Shown piece after piece: positions 23,488-33,493 of a stretch of 64,000 bases of DNA. The DNA lies in the NCBI RefSeq assembly GCF_000151665.1, contig NW_013171833.1, positions 118,597 to 182,596 on the forward strand. Direction: 5' to 3'. The notes under the pieces are model-generated. The model had not been told where the DNA came from. It worked only from the letters and a program-made list of their open reading frames with translations, and did not search any database. The position numbers were made by a program, and so were the translations under genes. Source of the stretch: Blastocystis hominis. Its lineage: Eukaryota > Sar > Bigyra > Opalinata > Blastocystidae. The number at the start of each line of letters is the position of its first letter. Positions within the stretch are counted from its first letter, which is position 1.

Positions 23488-24860
23488 ATGGTCTACAAGA
23501 ACGGGAGAAGAGTCGTTGTGATTCTGAGAGGGAGTAATGCACTAGAAGAAAGCTCGTACCAAGAAACAGGAACCCGAGACCAAGGAGAAGGTTCCGCAGT
23601 CCATTGTCGCTCGCAAAGGTGCTGTGGGACCCTTCGTAGCGGCTCTGGTGAAGAATATTCGAATGATTATGTCCCCGAACACCGCTATTCACTTGACGGA
23701 GAATAAGTGGGAATATGGGAGTTGTCTGACCTCTAGATCCAACAGTATTCGTGATTTTGTGAATATCGCCGGTCCTTTTGGCGTCACTCACATTATCCTC
23801 GTGAGCAAGGGAAAGAACAAGCCGACCATGCGCCTTGCGTGCTTCCCTCAGGGTCCTACTCTGCACTTCCAAGTTTTCGCTTTTTCCTGCTCTCTATCTA
23901 GATCGAGGAGTACACGCTCATGCACGACATTCTAAAGCTCCACAAGAAGGGAGTGGACACAACCTCTCCGTTCCTCCACCCTCCTGTGCTCGTCTTCAAC
24001 AATTTCCCCACCAACGACAAGCCTCTGGAGCTGGTGGTTAAGACCTTCCAAAACATGTTCCCCGCGATGAACCCCGAAAAAATCCACATCGACCATTGCC
24101 GCCGCGTGCTGCTCCTCCAATACGATTCCGTAGCCCTTCGATTCGAATTCGACGTAGGCGACGCAGAGCATTCTCCTCCGCCACTACTCGGTGGTTCGCT
24201 CCACGGCGGGCATCAGCCGCGCGGTGGACGCGATCGTGAACAAGCGGCGCGTCCCGAACCTCAGCGGGCTGCACGACATTTCAGAGTTTCTTTTGGATCG
24301 GGTTTTGACGTAGATACCTCACGAACCTGCGCGAAGACGACGCGTTCGACGACGATTCGCTGCTGTCGGGCGCGTCGCTGACGTCGACCGGGAGCACGGC
24401 GGGGGCGGGGACGAAGCAGTCGGTGCGGCTGGTGGAGCTGGGTCCGCGGATGCGGATCGTGCTGAAGGCGGTGGAGAACGGGCTGTTCCAGGGCGAGTTC
24501 TTGTTCAGCAGGTTCTCGAAGGAGGAGCAGAAGGTGCTGGAGGAGCAGAGGGCGCAGGAGAAGAAGCTGGAGAAGGTGGAGAAGGAGAAGGCGATGGAGG
24601 ACGAGGCGAAGGAGGCCGCGCTGGCGAAGCAGTACAAGGAGATGCTGGATGAGGTGAGTCGGCAGAGGGACAAGAAGAAGAAGGAAAAGACGATGCGGAA
24701 GGCCAAGCAGCTCGAGTCTAAACGCATGGCCGAGAAGGGCAAGGAGAAGGCGAAGGAGAAGGCGAAGGAGAATGGAAAGGGAAATGCCAAGGGAAATGCC
24801 AAGGGAAATTTCAAGGGAAATACGAAGGGAAATTTCAAGGGAAAAGGATCGGGCAAGTAA
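23488..24860 (+). CDS. PPAN: Peter Pan / SSF1 Brix-domain ribosome biogenesis factor
   Basis: The first exon MVYKNGRR joins over a 34-bp intron to KKARTKKQEPETKEKVPQSI. The Brix (sigma70-like) domain is clear: IVARKGAVGPFVAALVKNIR..MSPNTAIHL, RDFVNIAGPFGVTHIILVSK, RLACFPQGPTLHFQV, SILLRHYSVVRSTAGISRAV, then VRLVELGPRMRIVLKAVENG, the family's C-terminal RNA-binding signature. Introns of 28-34 bp lie near 23708, 23875, 24131 and 24288. The tail is Lys/Glu-rich coiled coil ending in repeats of (K/N)GNAKGN(F/T)KGN. In yeast Ssf1/2 with Rrp14/15 act in early 60S assembly (27SA2 pre-rRNA). Behind the TAA there is only a variant motif ggtttgtt at 24902-24909, inside the tail of the opposite-strand gene. 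Confidence 0.92.
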
Positions 24861-24882
24861 AGTGTTTAGTGGTTCTTGATAA

Positions 24883-25757
24883 TCATAATGTCGTTTTGAT
24901 GGGTTTGTTGGAGAAAACAGGGGACGCATTCCATAAAGGGGATTTGGCAGAAATGAAGGTTGCGATGCGCTGGGTGCGGACACGCGTTACACGGCGATAT
25001 CCTGCGTGCTGCATCATGACGGATAGACTCTTAATATTGGTCATTGGGTGCTTGCCGTTGAAAAGAACATATTGTACACAGCTACGAGAATACTTTTTGA
25101 GGATCAAACGTAAAGCTTCGGCAGCTATCCCGTCAGAGAGCAGATTCAAAAATACAAAAATCTCCCAAATCAAACAGAATCGTCGATGGACGCGCATAAG
25201 CAGGGGAGTACTGACTGCGAATCTTCGCGTCCAGCTTTCGCAGTTCGGCATTGTAGTTACTCACTCTTGGGGATGAACCAAATGCACAAAAAGTACCTCT
25301 TGTTGGACAGCATTACGCTCCATTTGTCAGATTGGTTCCTGGCGTCAATAATCATTTGAATCTTGCTTCTCATGGCTTCCGATGAAACGATCGTCTACAA
25401 TTGTCACAGTATTTGCCGAGAATAGCATACAAACAACTTGCTGACCTTTAAAGTGAGAAGCATTCTTTCAAAAATATCTCTTCTCGACCCTCCAAACGAG
25501 AAGATCGTACTACCCCTCAAACAAATTATATTCTCGTACGCATCGGGTTCATACAAAAAACAATACTTCTTATTATCGGTTCCAATCTGAACCAGATAGG
25601 AATTCTTGTTTCGTATATACGTATTCTTTATATCGGGGTTGTCTATGTTTTTAGCCAACGCTGCTTGATTTACTCGATGTTTCGTCTTCATCCAGTCCTA
25701 GATAATAGTTATTGCCCCAAAACGACCCCATTCCGGTAAGGCTTTGTACAGCTGCAT
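24883..25757 (-). CDS. unrecognised protein, tandem paralogue A
   Basis: Five or so exons on the minus strand, with introns near 25725-25695, 25665-25632, a poorly resolved one at about 25440-25400, 25300-25270 and 25158-25128. Readable blocks: NKNSYLVQIGTDNKKYCFLY, MRSKIQMIIDARNQSDKWSV, SNYNAELRKLDAKIRSQY..TILFDLGDF, then EALRLILKKYSRSCVQYVLF and QHAGYRRVTRVRTQRIATFI. The neighbour at 25.9-26.7 kb repeats the same blocks in the same order, which is the main proof that this is a gene. No membrane helix and no known domain was seen. Its 3' part overlaps the region holding the variant poly(A) motif of the convergent PPAN gene. Confidence 0.55.
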
Positions 25758-25932
25758 TCTCAAGGAAACAGTCAAATCAAACCTTTTATACTAATTAAAG
25801 AAAACAACGAAAGCCAAACAATCTGATAAAGCCTCATCAAAAACGACAAAGTGAGTTCCAAGAATGTTTTCAACAAACCGACACTCTGATTTCAAAAACT
25901 AATTTTAGAAAAAAAATTAAATAAGAGAATTC

Positions 25933-26679
25933 TTAAGCACTTCGTTTCAGCAACGACGCTGTTACAAATGTCGCAAAATAGGGATTACGAACACTCGTAA
26001 CCCTTCGATAGCCTGCTCGATTCATGACAAGATTGATTGTCTGGCTATTCGCCAGCACTCTTTTCTTGTTATGCACGATATACTGTCTGCAAGAACCGGA
26101 GAACAGCTGCAATACGGTCTTCAAATACTCAGAGGCTTCGAGTTACGGAATTCCAAAAATACCCACAAAAATCTCCGATATCAAAAACGATCGTAAAGGG
26201 ACTGAATCCGATTTTCCTGCGGATGTGAAGGATCTCCGATCGGTAGTTGCTGAACCTAGAGATTAAAAAACCCATGGACCCAAATGCAACCTTCTAGAAC
26301 GCTGGAGGAAGTAGATGGACCAGCGATCGTCCTTTTGCTGGTTGATGGTACGAGAAACGCGCTGACGCATATTCTCATTCGATGGTATAGTCTACATGAC
26401 GAGACTGTTGAATGGGTTACAGTAATGTTCCGAATGTCCAGGTTTAAAAGGACCTTTTCAAAGATGTCTCGACGGTAGCCACCAAAAACGAGAACCGAAC
26501 TTGGAATTAGAGCGGAAACAAAAGAAATACGACTTAGGCTTATAGAGATAGGCGTATCGATTCGCTCCTGTTCCAATAGAGACGAGATAAGATATTGAAT
26601 CTTGTTCTGTATTTAGCTTGTCCTCTACCTATTAAATTCGCTCCAACGGTCTAAATACGCGAATCCAAAGCACCTTCAT
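25933..26679 (-). CDS. unrecognised protein, tandem paralogue B
   Basis: Same exon order as the copy downstream: SISYLVSIGTGANRYAYLYK, MRQRVSRTINQQKDDRWSIY, SNYRSEILHIRRKIGFSPFT..VFDIGDF, an intron in the same place (after GDF), then VLQLFSGSCRQYIV and MNRAGYRRVTSVRNPYFATF. The two copies share the GDF|(S/A) intron position and the AGYRRVT-VR core but are otherwise diverged, so the duplication is not recent. The start (26679) is inferred from MK followed by a short intron and is uncertain. A variant octamer (ggtttgtt on the minus strand, 25872-25879) follows the TAA. Function unknown. Confidence 0.55.
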
Positions 26680-26973
26680 TGTTGACCGACCAGAAATCAG
26701 AAAATGTAGAACGGAGGTGTGTGATATTTGAAATTACTATGAGTCAGCTCCAAATTCCGAGCGTACCTTTCCACGCAGTGTAGCTAAATACATACAGCCA
26801 AACAAAGCGATAAAGCAACATGAACTGACAATCAGCTGTTTAGAAACGATTCGAATATTGCAGAATGTACGCAGCAGAAAGTGAAGGGAAACGAGAGCCA
26901 GACAGTATAAAAGAAGCAAGAATAAGGCGGGAAAATACCAAAATAAGACTAACATTGCTTCTCTCAAATACTT

Positions 26974-28232
26974 ATGAGCCAGCAACGTTTTCGATTTAAA
27001 AACCGGGATACGTCACAGATGACGCTCCGGAAATCGAATGCGGCCGTGAAAGAGTCTGTGAATAATCATCTCTTTGAAGAGACTTTTCCTGATGACAGTA
27101 TCAAAGTGAGTCCGGTTGTCAAACTGGCGGCCTCAATTCATGTCGCAACTGTGAATGTACTTTTTCTTGTTGGTCAGTATATAATTATCTTTGGAAATGT
27201 ATGCAATATCTTGCATTAAAATGATTGCATAGATTTGGAGACACGAAACGCGGCTGTTTGGTGTTTTGGCTCTCTGCTTAATCTACAAGCCCATGCAAGA
27301 GTTGGTATCACTTCTGTTATGGAAGTGTAATGATTCTATTCGTTGGTATGCCCGACTGTTGATTACTGTTGTACATGTTATGTGCTGTACGATCTGTCCG
27401 AATTTTCGGTACGACACGGTGTCGGAGTTCATCACATCGTTTTGGATTATTTTTGTGTATCTGATTTGCGTGGCAGTCTATTGTGCAGGGTTGTTTTCTC
27501 CACATTCCGCAAAGACAACGAGTTCGACCCTTCGAAGAGCTTTCGATCCAATGTTTTATCCATCATGGGAAGTAATGTTGTCATCACCAGCGCCTACACT
27601 CTCTGTCATTTCGTATTTCCATTTTTTTAATTTATTTTTTAACTTCTCAGACAAAAAGTCTATTCGCCTTCGGCAACCTCTTCTCCGTCTTCCTTCTCAT
27701 CGTCATGGCTCAGGTCGTTCTTTCCATCCAAGTCGTTCTTTTCAATGCGGAGGCCTACGCTCCCATCGTCAAAGTACTCCTCAATCGCACAGAGAGTCAT
27801 ACTCGTAGTGCCAGGGATGCTGGGTGAGGGCGTCGAAAAGCCTGCAAATGACGATTCAGGGACATATCGAAGAATATAACCCCGATCGTTGTTATAATTT
27901 TGGGACGCCGGTGGTGAGTGAAGGGGCGGTGTACATTTCTGGAGGCTATTTAACGCGAATCAGTCCGCAGGATCGATGGAGTCAGGTTCCGTTCGTAGAG
28001 ATGGGGAATGGCTGTGATGTAGCTGTGCGTGTATCAGAAGCAAGTGGAGCATCGGAAGCTGATTATTGCTCATTTCGCGTATACGCTGGTGTGTCTGTTG
28101 CTTTTCGTAATTCATCAGTTCCAGGTAAGTGTGGAGTTGGCTGCTAAGAATAGCTGCGATACGCTGTAGTTGCTGTGGTGTCTGTGATTTCGTTGATTTT
28201 AATGTTCCCTCTACATACTTTGGCTTTTAATT
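26974..28232 (+). CDS. multi-pass membrane protein of unknown function
   Basis: Starts MSQQRFRFKNRDTSQMTLRK, with a cytosolic-looking first ~50 residues, then several hydrophobic helices over at least six exons: VATVNVLFLVG, VFWLSA-type segment near 27260, LLITVVHVMCCTI, FWIIFVYLICVAV, NLFSVFLLIVMAQVVLSIQV, IAHFAYTLVCLLLFVIHQF and finally VVSVISLILMFPLHTLAFN. A soluble loop contains HIEEYNPDRCYNFGTPVVSE. The last frame carries no encoded stop at its end, but T(28232) sits 4 nt before the octamer at 28237, giving UAA. A short hydrophobic frame on the opposite strand (26737-26985) is not counted. No family recognised. Confidence 0.6.
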
Positions 28233-28236
28233 TGAA

Positions 28237-28244
28237 TGTTTGTT
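28237..28244 (+). terminator. TGTTTGTT poly(A)-site motif
   Basis: Perfect octamer at the standard 4-nt distance from T(28232) of the membrane-protein frame. Confidence 0.65.
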
Positions 28245-28340
28245 GGAAAAATGGAATGGCAGAAATAGGGGATTTTTGTTGAGTCGAAGTTTGCAATCAT
28301 TCTTATTTGAGACTGGGAATTTGCTGAATTTACACGCAGT

Positions 28341-28906
28341 ATGGTATGCAGGTTGAAGGTCGTCTTGAATTTCTAGTTACCTCTTTCATTACTGAGAGCA
28401 GCGAGAGACAATGAAATTGTGCTGGAATGAATGTGCAGATGACTTGTAGTTAGTTGAATTGACAAATGGAGAAACATATAACGGAAAACTGGTGAGTTGC
28501 GACTCTTACATGAACCTTGTTCTAAATGATGCGATTCTCACAACAAAGGTTGCAAAACTGTGAGTGAAATGAGGATATAGACCGGATCTCGATTTTTCCA
28601 CCTTTCGGAGTGTTATATCCGTGGAGCTACAGTCAAGTGCATCCGGTTGTCGAAGGATGTTGCATTTGAGTGGTTGCTTGACGTGTAGGTCATCAACAAT
28701 GTACCAGCAGAAGAACAGAATTCAAGTAGGGATGGAGCGGTATGGTTATTTGTGTAGAGTACAACAGAGCCGTCGTCCGATCAAAGAAGCCATACTCGAG
28801 TGGACGAGGAGGTGCTAGAGGAGGAAAGAGAGGAACGGGACGCGGAACTGGAAGAGGAACGGGAAGAGGAACGGGAAGAGGAAATGGTCGTGGTCGAGGT
28901 CAATAA
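28341..28906 (+). CDS. LSM4: U6 snRNA-associated Sm-like protein LSm4
   Basis: ATG followed directly by a 33-bp intron (28344-28376), then [13 protein letters not shown], the canonical LSm4 N-terminus. Next come the Sm1 motif ([20 protein letters not shown]), [12 protein letters not shown], the Sm2 motif ([14 protein letters not shown]) and VINNVPAEE. The C-terminal tail is Gly/Arg-rich, with GTGRG repeats, typical of LSm4 and linked in yeast to P-body formation. Introns of 30-33 bp interrupt the gene four further times. LSm4 forms the Lsm2-8 ring on U6 snRNA and the Lsm1-7 ring for mRNA decay. The TAA ends exactly 4 nt before the octamer, so the transcript probably has no 3' UTR. Confidence 0.93.
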
Positions 28907-28910
28907 GGGT

Positions 28911-28918
28911 TGTTTGTT
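28911..28918 (+). terminator. TGTTTGTT poly(A)-site motif of LSM4
   Basis: Perfect octamer 4 nt behind the encoded TAA and only 6 bp before the next start codon. Confidence 0.8.
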
Positions 28919-28924
28919 GTAGCA

Positions 28925-30235
28925 AATGAATTCTGTGCAGAGCGGTTATACGTTGATAGACGAGGTATTGAGAGGAGTGCCAATAATAATGGTGATAGAA
29001 AAAGGAGCGACTGGTTCTCCATCAACATGATCTGCAGGAAGCTTTAGATAACGTTGAATCTACGATGAAAACGGTGGATGCGTTGCACGAGAAATTAAGT
29101 CAAAAAGTGATGGTGCGTTGTTATCGTTTTCTCTTACTGGGTAGATTCCAGTCGGTCCTTTGGCGTTTATGGAAGGTTCATTGATTCACACGAACGAATT
29201 TATGTGTTCGTTGGGAAAAGACTATTTTGTGTGGAAATCAGCAAAAGGAGTAAAATGAATGATTTTGATTGAACGGCAGACCACCGAATTGCTCCAGCGG
29301 AGAAAAGAATATATAGAAGGGAAGATGAAAGGAGTGGATGATCAACTCAAGAAGCTGGAAGACTATCGAAGTCAGCTGCGTTACTTGGAAGTACTGAATT
29401 TGCCTTTTGTTGTATTCCCCTAGTCTCAAGCGCATGTTACAAACGAAAGCGAAGATGTTCAGGAGATCATCGAGTTTGTTCCTTCGGATGGAAGCAAACC
29501 GGTTTTGATCCAAGGTCCGGAATCAGCAAAGAACGCTGCTAGTAAAGCCAGTATTGACAATGGAGCAAGCAATGGGACGAATGCCAGCGATGTGCCCGGC
29601 ATGTCGGACCTTGTGCGTCGATCCAACGCATTGGATAGCAGTTTCATCGAAGAACGTGGAAAAGGGGTAATCGAGGAAAACGAGGTCCTCATCCGCGGGG
29701 AATGGAAACGTCCCGCCCAAAACCAAAACCAAAACGAAGATGACAATGACAACGAAGATGACAACGAAGATGACAACGAAGATGACAACGAAGATGAAGA
29801 GGATGAGAATGGAGAAACCGTGGAAACCGTGAGTGAATCGGGACACAGCTGCGCGTACTGCGGGAAACCCAACGTATCGTAGGGTCGGTGGATGGGTGTG
29901 AGAGCTAGAAGCAAGTGCTCGCGATGCAAGGCGGTGTGGTACTGCTCGCGCGAATGCCAGGTGAAGCACTGGGCGACACACAAGAAATCATGCAGGGACA
30001 TGGTGCAGACCACCGTCTCGGAGAGTGTGGTGGAACCGAAATTGCCGGAGAAGGAGGGATTGAAGGTGACGGAGGAGGATAAGCGAGTGGTGGAGAGAGT
30101 AACGACGAGTATAAAGCCGGTCGTGGTGGAGAGGGAGTATGTCAGGGAGGTGGATGCCAAGGAAGTCACCAGTGAAGAGAGGAAGCCGAAGAGAAAATCA
30201 TTGTTTAGACAAAAGTTTGAGAAGGGACTGAATTA
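28925..30235 (+). CDS. URI1: URI-type prefoldin with C-terminal MYND zinc finger
   Basis: Exons joined over 30-34 bp introns give [13 protein letters not shown], a helix ([20 protein letters not shown]), the prefoldin beta-hairpin region [32 protein letters not shown], which matches URI (unconventional prefoldin RPB5 interactor), and the second coiled coil ([20 protein letters not shown]). An Asp/Glu/Asn repeat (NEDDNEDD) follows. Then comes a complete MYND finger: [24 protein letters not shown], with an intron inside it. URI family proteins help assemble RNA polymerases and PIKK complexes; a MYND finger is not part of URI as I know it. The last codon is TA(30234-30235), 4 nt before an octamer, giving UAA. 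Confidence 0.8.
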
Positions 30236-30239
30236 CCAT

Positions 30240-30247
30240 TGTTTGTT
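30240..30247 (+). terminator. TGTTTGTT poly(A)-site motif of the URI-MYND gene
   Basis: Perfect octamer. TA at 30234-30235 becomes UAA on polyadenylation. The SAM50 ATG follows 13 bp later. Confidence 0.75.
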
Positions 30248-30260
30248 TCAATCACCGGGA

Positions 30261-31842
30261 ATGAGTGAAGTTGATGAGATTATTTCCAATATGCCGGTTC
30301 ATTATGCCGGATTTCGAAAGGAAAAGGGATGTCGTATACCGTAAGCTGTTTTTGAGAGAAACTCACTCGAAGAGATTCGGATATTGAGAGATCGATTCCT
30401 CCTGTACTAAGCGTGTAGAGAGTGATAATGAATAGAGGATTAAGGAGGTGACTCGCTTTCTTGATCTTTTCGAGGAGATTAATGTAATGAAGGCTGATTT
30501 AGAGTCACAAGATTTCATCCAAGATTGTCAAATCACCTTGGACGTTCGTAACTGTTTGTAAAGCGTGTAATGTCTAGCGGAGGATTCCACGCCAGATTCT
30601 ACCGACGTGATACTACGTGTCGACGTGAAAGAACGCCGTGGATTCAAACCGGACGTGATTTTGGTAGACACTGTAGACAAGGAAGAAGTGATGCTTGTAT
30701 TCTCTTTGAATTCGTGTGTCATAGGGACTTTCGGAGTCCTACGTAAACCTCACAAACAAACTGGACATTCTCAAAGCCTCTGCAGCTTACGGCATTTTCA
30801 ATGGAGATTCCAGCTTTGGCATACAATACAAAACCCCCAAATCCCTATTTCGCCTCCCTCTGCAACTCTCCCTTGATCAGTAATGTTTTCTTTCCCGTTC
30901 TTATCGCAGCGAAATCAAAAACCGCGTGGTCGACAGCGGCGTGACGACATACGCGGACACAGCGACGCTCTCGCTTGGCACTCGCTCCCAGCACTTCTGG
31001 CTGGACGTATTTTGGAGCTGGCGCGACATGAGTCCCTTCGGAGACATCGACGAAGAGCGAATCCGCAACAGCTACTGCAGTTCCACGTTTCCACTTTTCG
31101 ACGAGGTCACGTGCAGCATGCTTCGCGAATGCCGTCCCTCGCTCGGTTCCGGCGTCGCGCTTCGCTTCGAGCACGGGAAACTGACCGCTCTGTTCCCCGC
31201 GCAGGGTCATCAATTGCGCGGCAAACTCGTTTTCCCGCTTTTTTTCGCCTGACGCGCAGACCTACTTCGGACTCGCGGGCGACGTCCACGCGCTCAAATG
31301 CGAGGGAGACGCCGAGTTCTTCCAGGCGCTTTCCCCGCGGATTCGCTCGCAGCCCGGGCTCCTGCTGCATTTCCGCGGGAAAGCCGGCTGTCTGCTTCCG
31401 CTGAACAAGCGAAAATCGCGGTTCTACGACCGATTCTTCTTGGGTAGAAACGTGGAAACGGTGGAACGTAGGTCGGCAGTATGTGACGGGGTTCGAGCGC
31501 GGGAGCTTCGGTCCGCGGAGTGCGCCGGAAGGCGAGCGGAAGCAGGGCGATTTGCTGGGCGGAGATTGCTGCGGAACCGCGGGGATGGAGTTGTCGCTGC
31601 CGCTGGGGGTGGGGAGAGCGAGGTGCCGAGCGTTCTATGAGGTGGGGAATGTGTGGAATTGGGGGGAGAGTGGGTGTGGAGGGAGGAAATGAGTTGTAGA
31701 GATGAGCGATGTAATGAAGGGAATGAAGAAAAGTGCGGGAGTGGGAGTGTCGATTCCACTGTGGGACGCTGTGATCAATTTGAGCTTTTTGGTGAATGAG
31801 AAACGATTTGCTTTTTCGTTTTGGTCGGGAGAAGAGAACTAA
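30261..31842 (+). CDS. SAM50: SAM50/Omp85 outer-membrane assembly protein
   Basis: The start [20 protein letters not shown] leads into a single POTRA-like domain ([41 protein letters not shown]), then a beta-barrel. Barrel landmarks match Sam50: [20 protein letters not shown], the [13 protein letters not shown] block with [31 protein letters not shown] (the conserved 'FxLGG..VRGF' of Omp85 proteins, here GFERG), [18 protein letters not shown], and a C-terminal strand [17 protein letters not shown] ending in a hydrophobic strand FAFSFW. Introns of about 30 bp throughout. SAM50 inserts beta-barrel proteins into the outer membrane of mitochondria and related organelles, so it fits the PFO and NDUFA9 genes here. 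The octamer lies 23 bp behind the TAA. Confidence 0.85.
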
Positions 31843-31865
31843 TGCGACTGGTTGTTCGGTTGGAG

Positions 31866-31873
31866 TGTTTGTT
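31866..31873 (+). terminator. TGTTTGTT poly(A)-site motif of SAM50
   Basis: Perfect octamer 23 bp behind the encoded TAA. Confidence 0.7.
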
Positions 31874-32171
31874 GGAGACATGCTTGGTGTGTGTGAGGAT
31901 TCTTGTAGGGAGAGCACAGAAAATAGCCGGCAAGGCCTGCTGCTGCTGTTGTTGTTGTTAATAATAATAATGGTTGTTTGCGAAAGACCACGACCCACCC
32001 CGCTTTATTGTGTAGTACTAGTTGGATATCGCTCTACCATAGTGTGGTCCCAATTTACATTTCACCTTCGGATCATTTACGCCAACTTGACCGGTCGTAA
32101 TTCTTTGACCAGGTAGTTTTTAATACCTCTTTTTTCCTACCTTCTGTTTTCCATTCCTTTCTCTAAGAGAT
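31874..32171. other. spacer with trinucleotide repeats
   Basis: About 300 bp without a supported gene. Contains a short (CTG)/(TTG)/(ATA) run near 31937-31970 and a pyrimidine-rich stretch just before the deoxyhypusine synthase start. Confidence 0.5.
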
Positions 32172-33350
32172 ATGAACACACAGCTCCCAGAAGACTTGAT
32201 TAATGCCGTCTTGGCCAAATCTGCGAAATTACCCGAAAATACTCCGGTGGTCAAGGGGTACGATTTCTGCTATTGCTTGACTTTAGATACGATTTCGACA
32301 ATGGAATCGATCTCACGGGTATTCTTGAGTCCTACGCTACGATGGGATTCCAGGCAACAAACATGTCTGCGGCCATCGATGAAATCAATCGCATGGTATT
32401 GTTTTTGCTTCTTCCTTGACCGCATAGCTTCACTGGAGACTTTCTGACGACACTCCCTTGCCGAATGAGCCTGACGAGTGGAGCGACCCTGAATTCCGAA
32501 AGAACAAGAAGTGCACGATCTTCTTTTCGTACACCAGCAACATGATGAGCTGCGGTATGCGAGAGATCATTCACTACTTGGTGAAGCACCATTTGGTGGA
32601 TGTGGTTGTCACGACGTGCGGAGGAATCGAGGAGGACTTCATCAAATGCATGAGCAAGTTCTACATCGGCAAGTTCGATCTGGACGGCCGTGACCTCCGT
32701 CTGAAGGGCCTGAACCGCACTGGAAACCTCATTGTTCCCAACGACGACTACTGCGACTTCGAAGACTGGATCATGCCGATCCTCGATTACATGCTTGAGA
32801 AGCAGAAAAAGGAAGTAGGACTTGGGTGGACCCTTCACTGCAGGGCGAGATCTGGACGCCTTCGAAGATGATCAAGCTGCTGGGCGAGCGCATCGAGAAC
32901 GAGGAGTCTGTGTACTACTGGTGTTCGAAGAACAATATTCCTGTGTTCTGCCCCGCGATTACCGACGGTAGCATCGGCGACATGCTGTTCTTCCACTCGT
33001 ACATGAACCCCGGCCTGGTGATCGACGTGGTGCAGGACATCGTGGCGATCAACTCGATCGCGAAGCACGCGCCGAAGACCGGAATGATCATCATTGGAGG
33101 CGGTGTGGTCAAGCACCACGTCGCCAACGCGAATCTGATGCGGAACGGCGCGGACTTCTCGGTGTACATCAACACGGCGCAGGAGTTCGATGGAAGCGAT
33201 GCGGGAGCGAGGCCGGAAGAAGCGATTTCGTGGGGAAAGATTCGGATTAACGCGAAGCCGGTGAAGGTGTATGCGGAGGCGACGCTGGTGTTCCCGCTGA
33301 TTGTGGCGGCGACGTTTGCGAAGTATGTGGAGGAGGGAAACACGCATTGA
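32172..33350 (+). CDS. DHPS: deoxyhypusine synthase
   Basis: Four exons, introns of about 29-33 bp. The N-terminus [20 protein letters not shown] and [20 protein letters not shown] align with human DHPS throughout. Key blocks: [20 protein letters not shown] (NAD site), [55 protein letters not shown], and the active-site block [20 protein letters not shown] with the lysine that forms the enzyme-imine intermediate, then [20 protein letters not shown]. The enzyme moves the aminobutyl group of spermidine onto a lysine of eIF5A, the first step of hypusine formation, in the cytosol. Full length (about 370 residues). Behind the TGA there are three spaced copies of the poly(A) motif. Confidence 0.96.
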
Positions 33351-33390
33351 GAGGATGGAAGGGGTTGAGAGAGGAAAGGAAGAGATCTTT

Positions 33391-33493
33391 GTCTTTTGGA
33401 GTGTTTGTTAGAGAAAGAAGTATAGTCTTTTGGAGTGTTTGTAAGAGAGGGAGAAAGAGAAGAAAGGAAGTATAGTCTTTTGGAGTGTTTGTT
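33391..33493 (+). repeat. triple tandem poly(A)-motif block
   Basis: The sequence gtcttttggagtgtttgt occurs three times (octamers at 33402, 33436 and 33486; the middle one TGTTTGTA), separated by purine-rich GAGAAAG spacers. The last copy touches the stop codon of the opposite-strand methyltransferase gene. Confidence 0.85.

Noticed and set aside
24261-24983. 240-codon Leu/Arg-rich minus-strand frame
   Set aside because: Complement of the Lys/Glu-rich PPAN tail.
26737-26985. hydrophobic 82-codon minus-strand frame
   Set aside because: Overlaps the start codon of the + strand membrane-protein gene and ends directly after a possible intron; no paralogue or terminator supports it.
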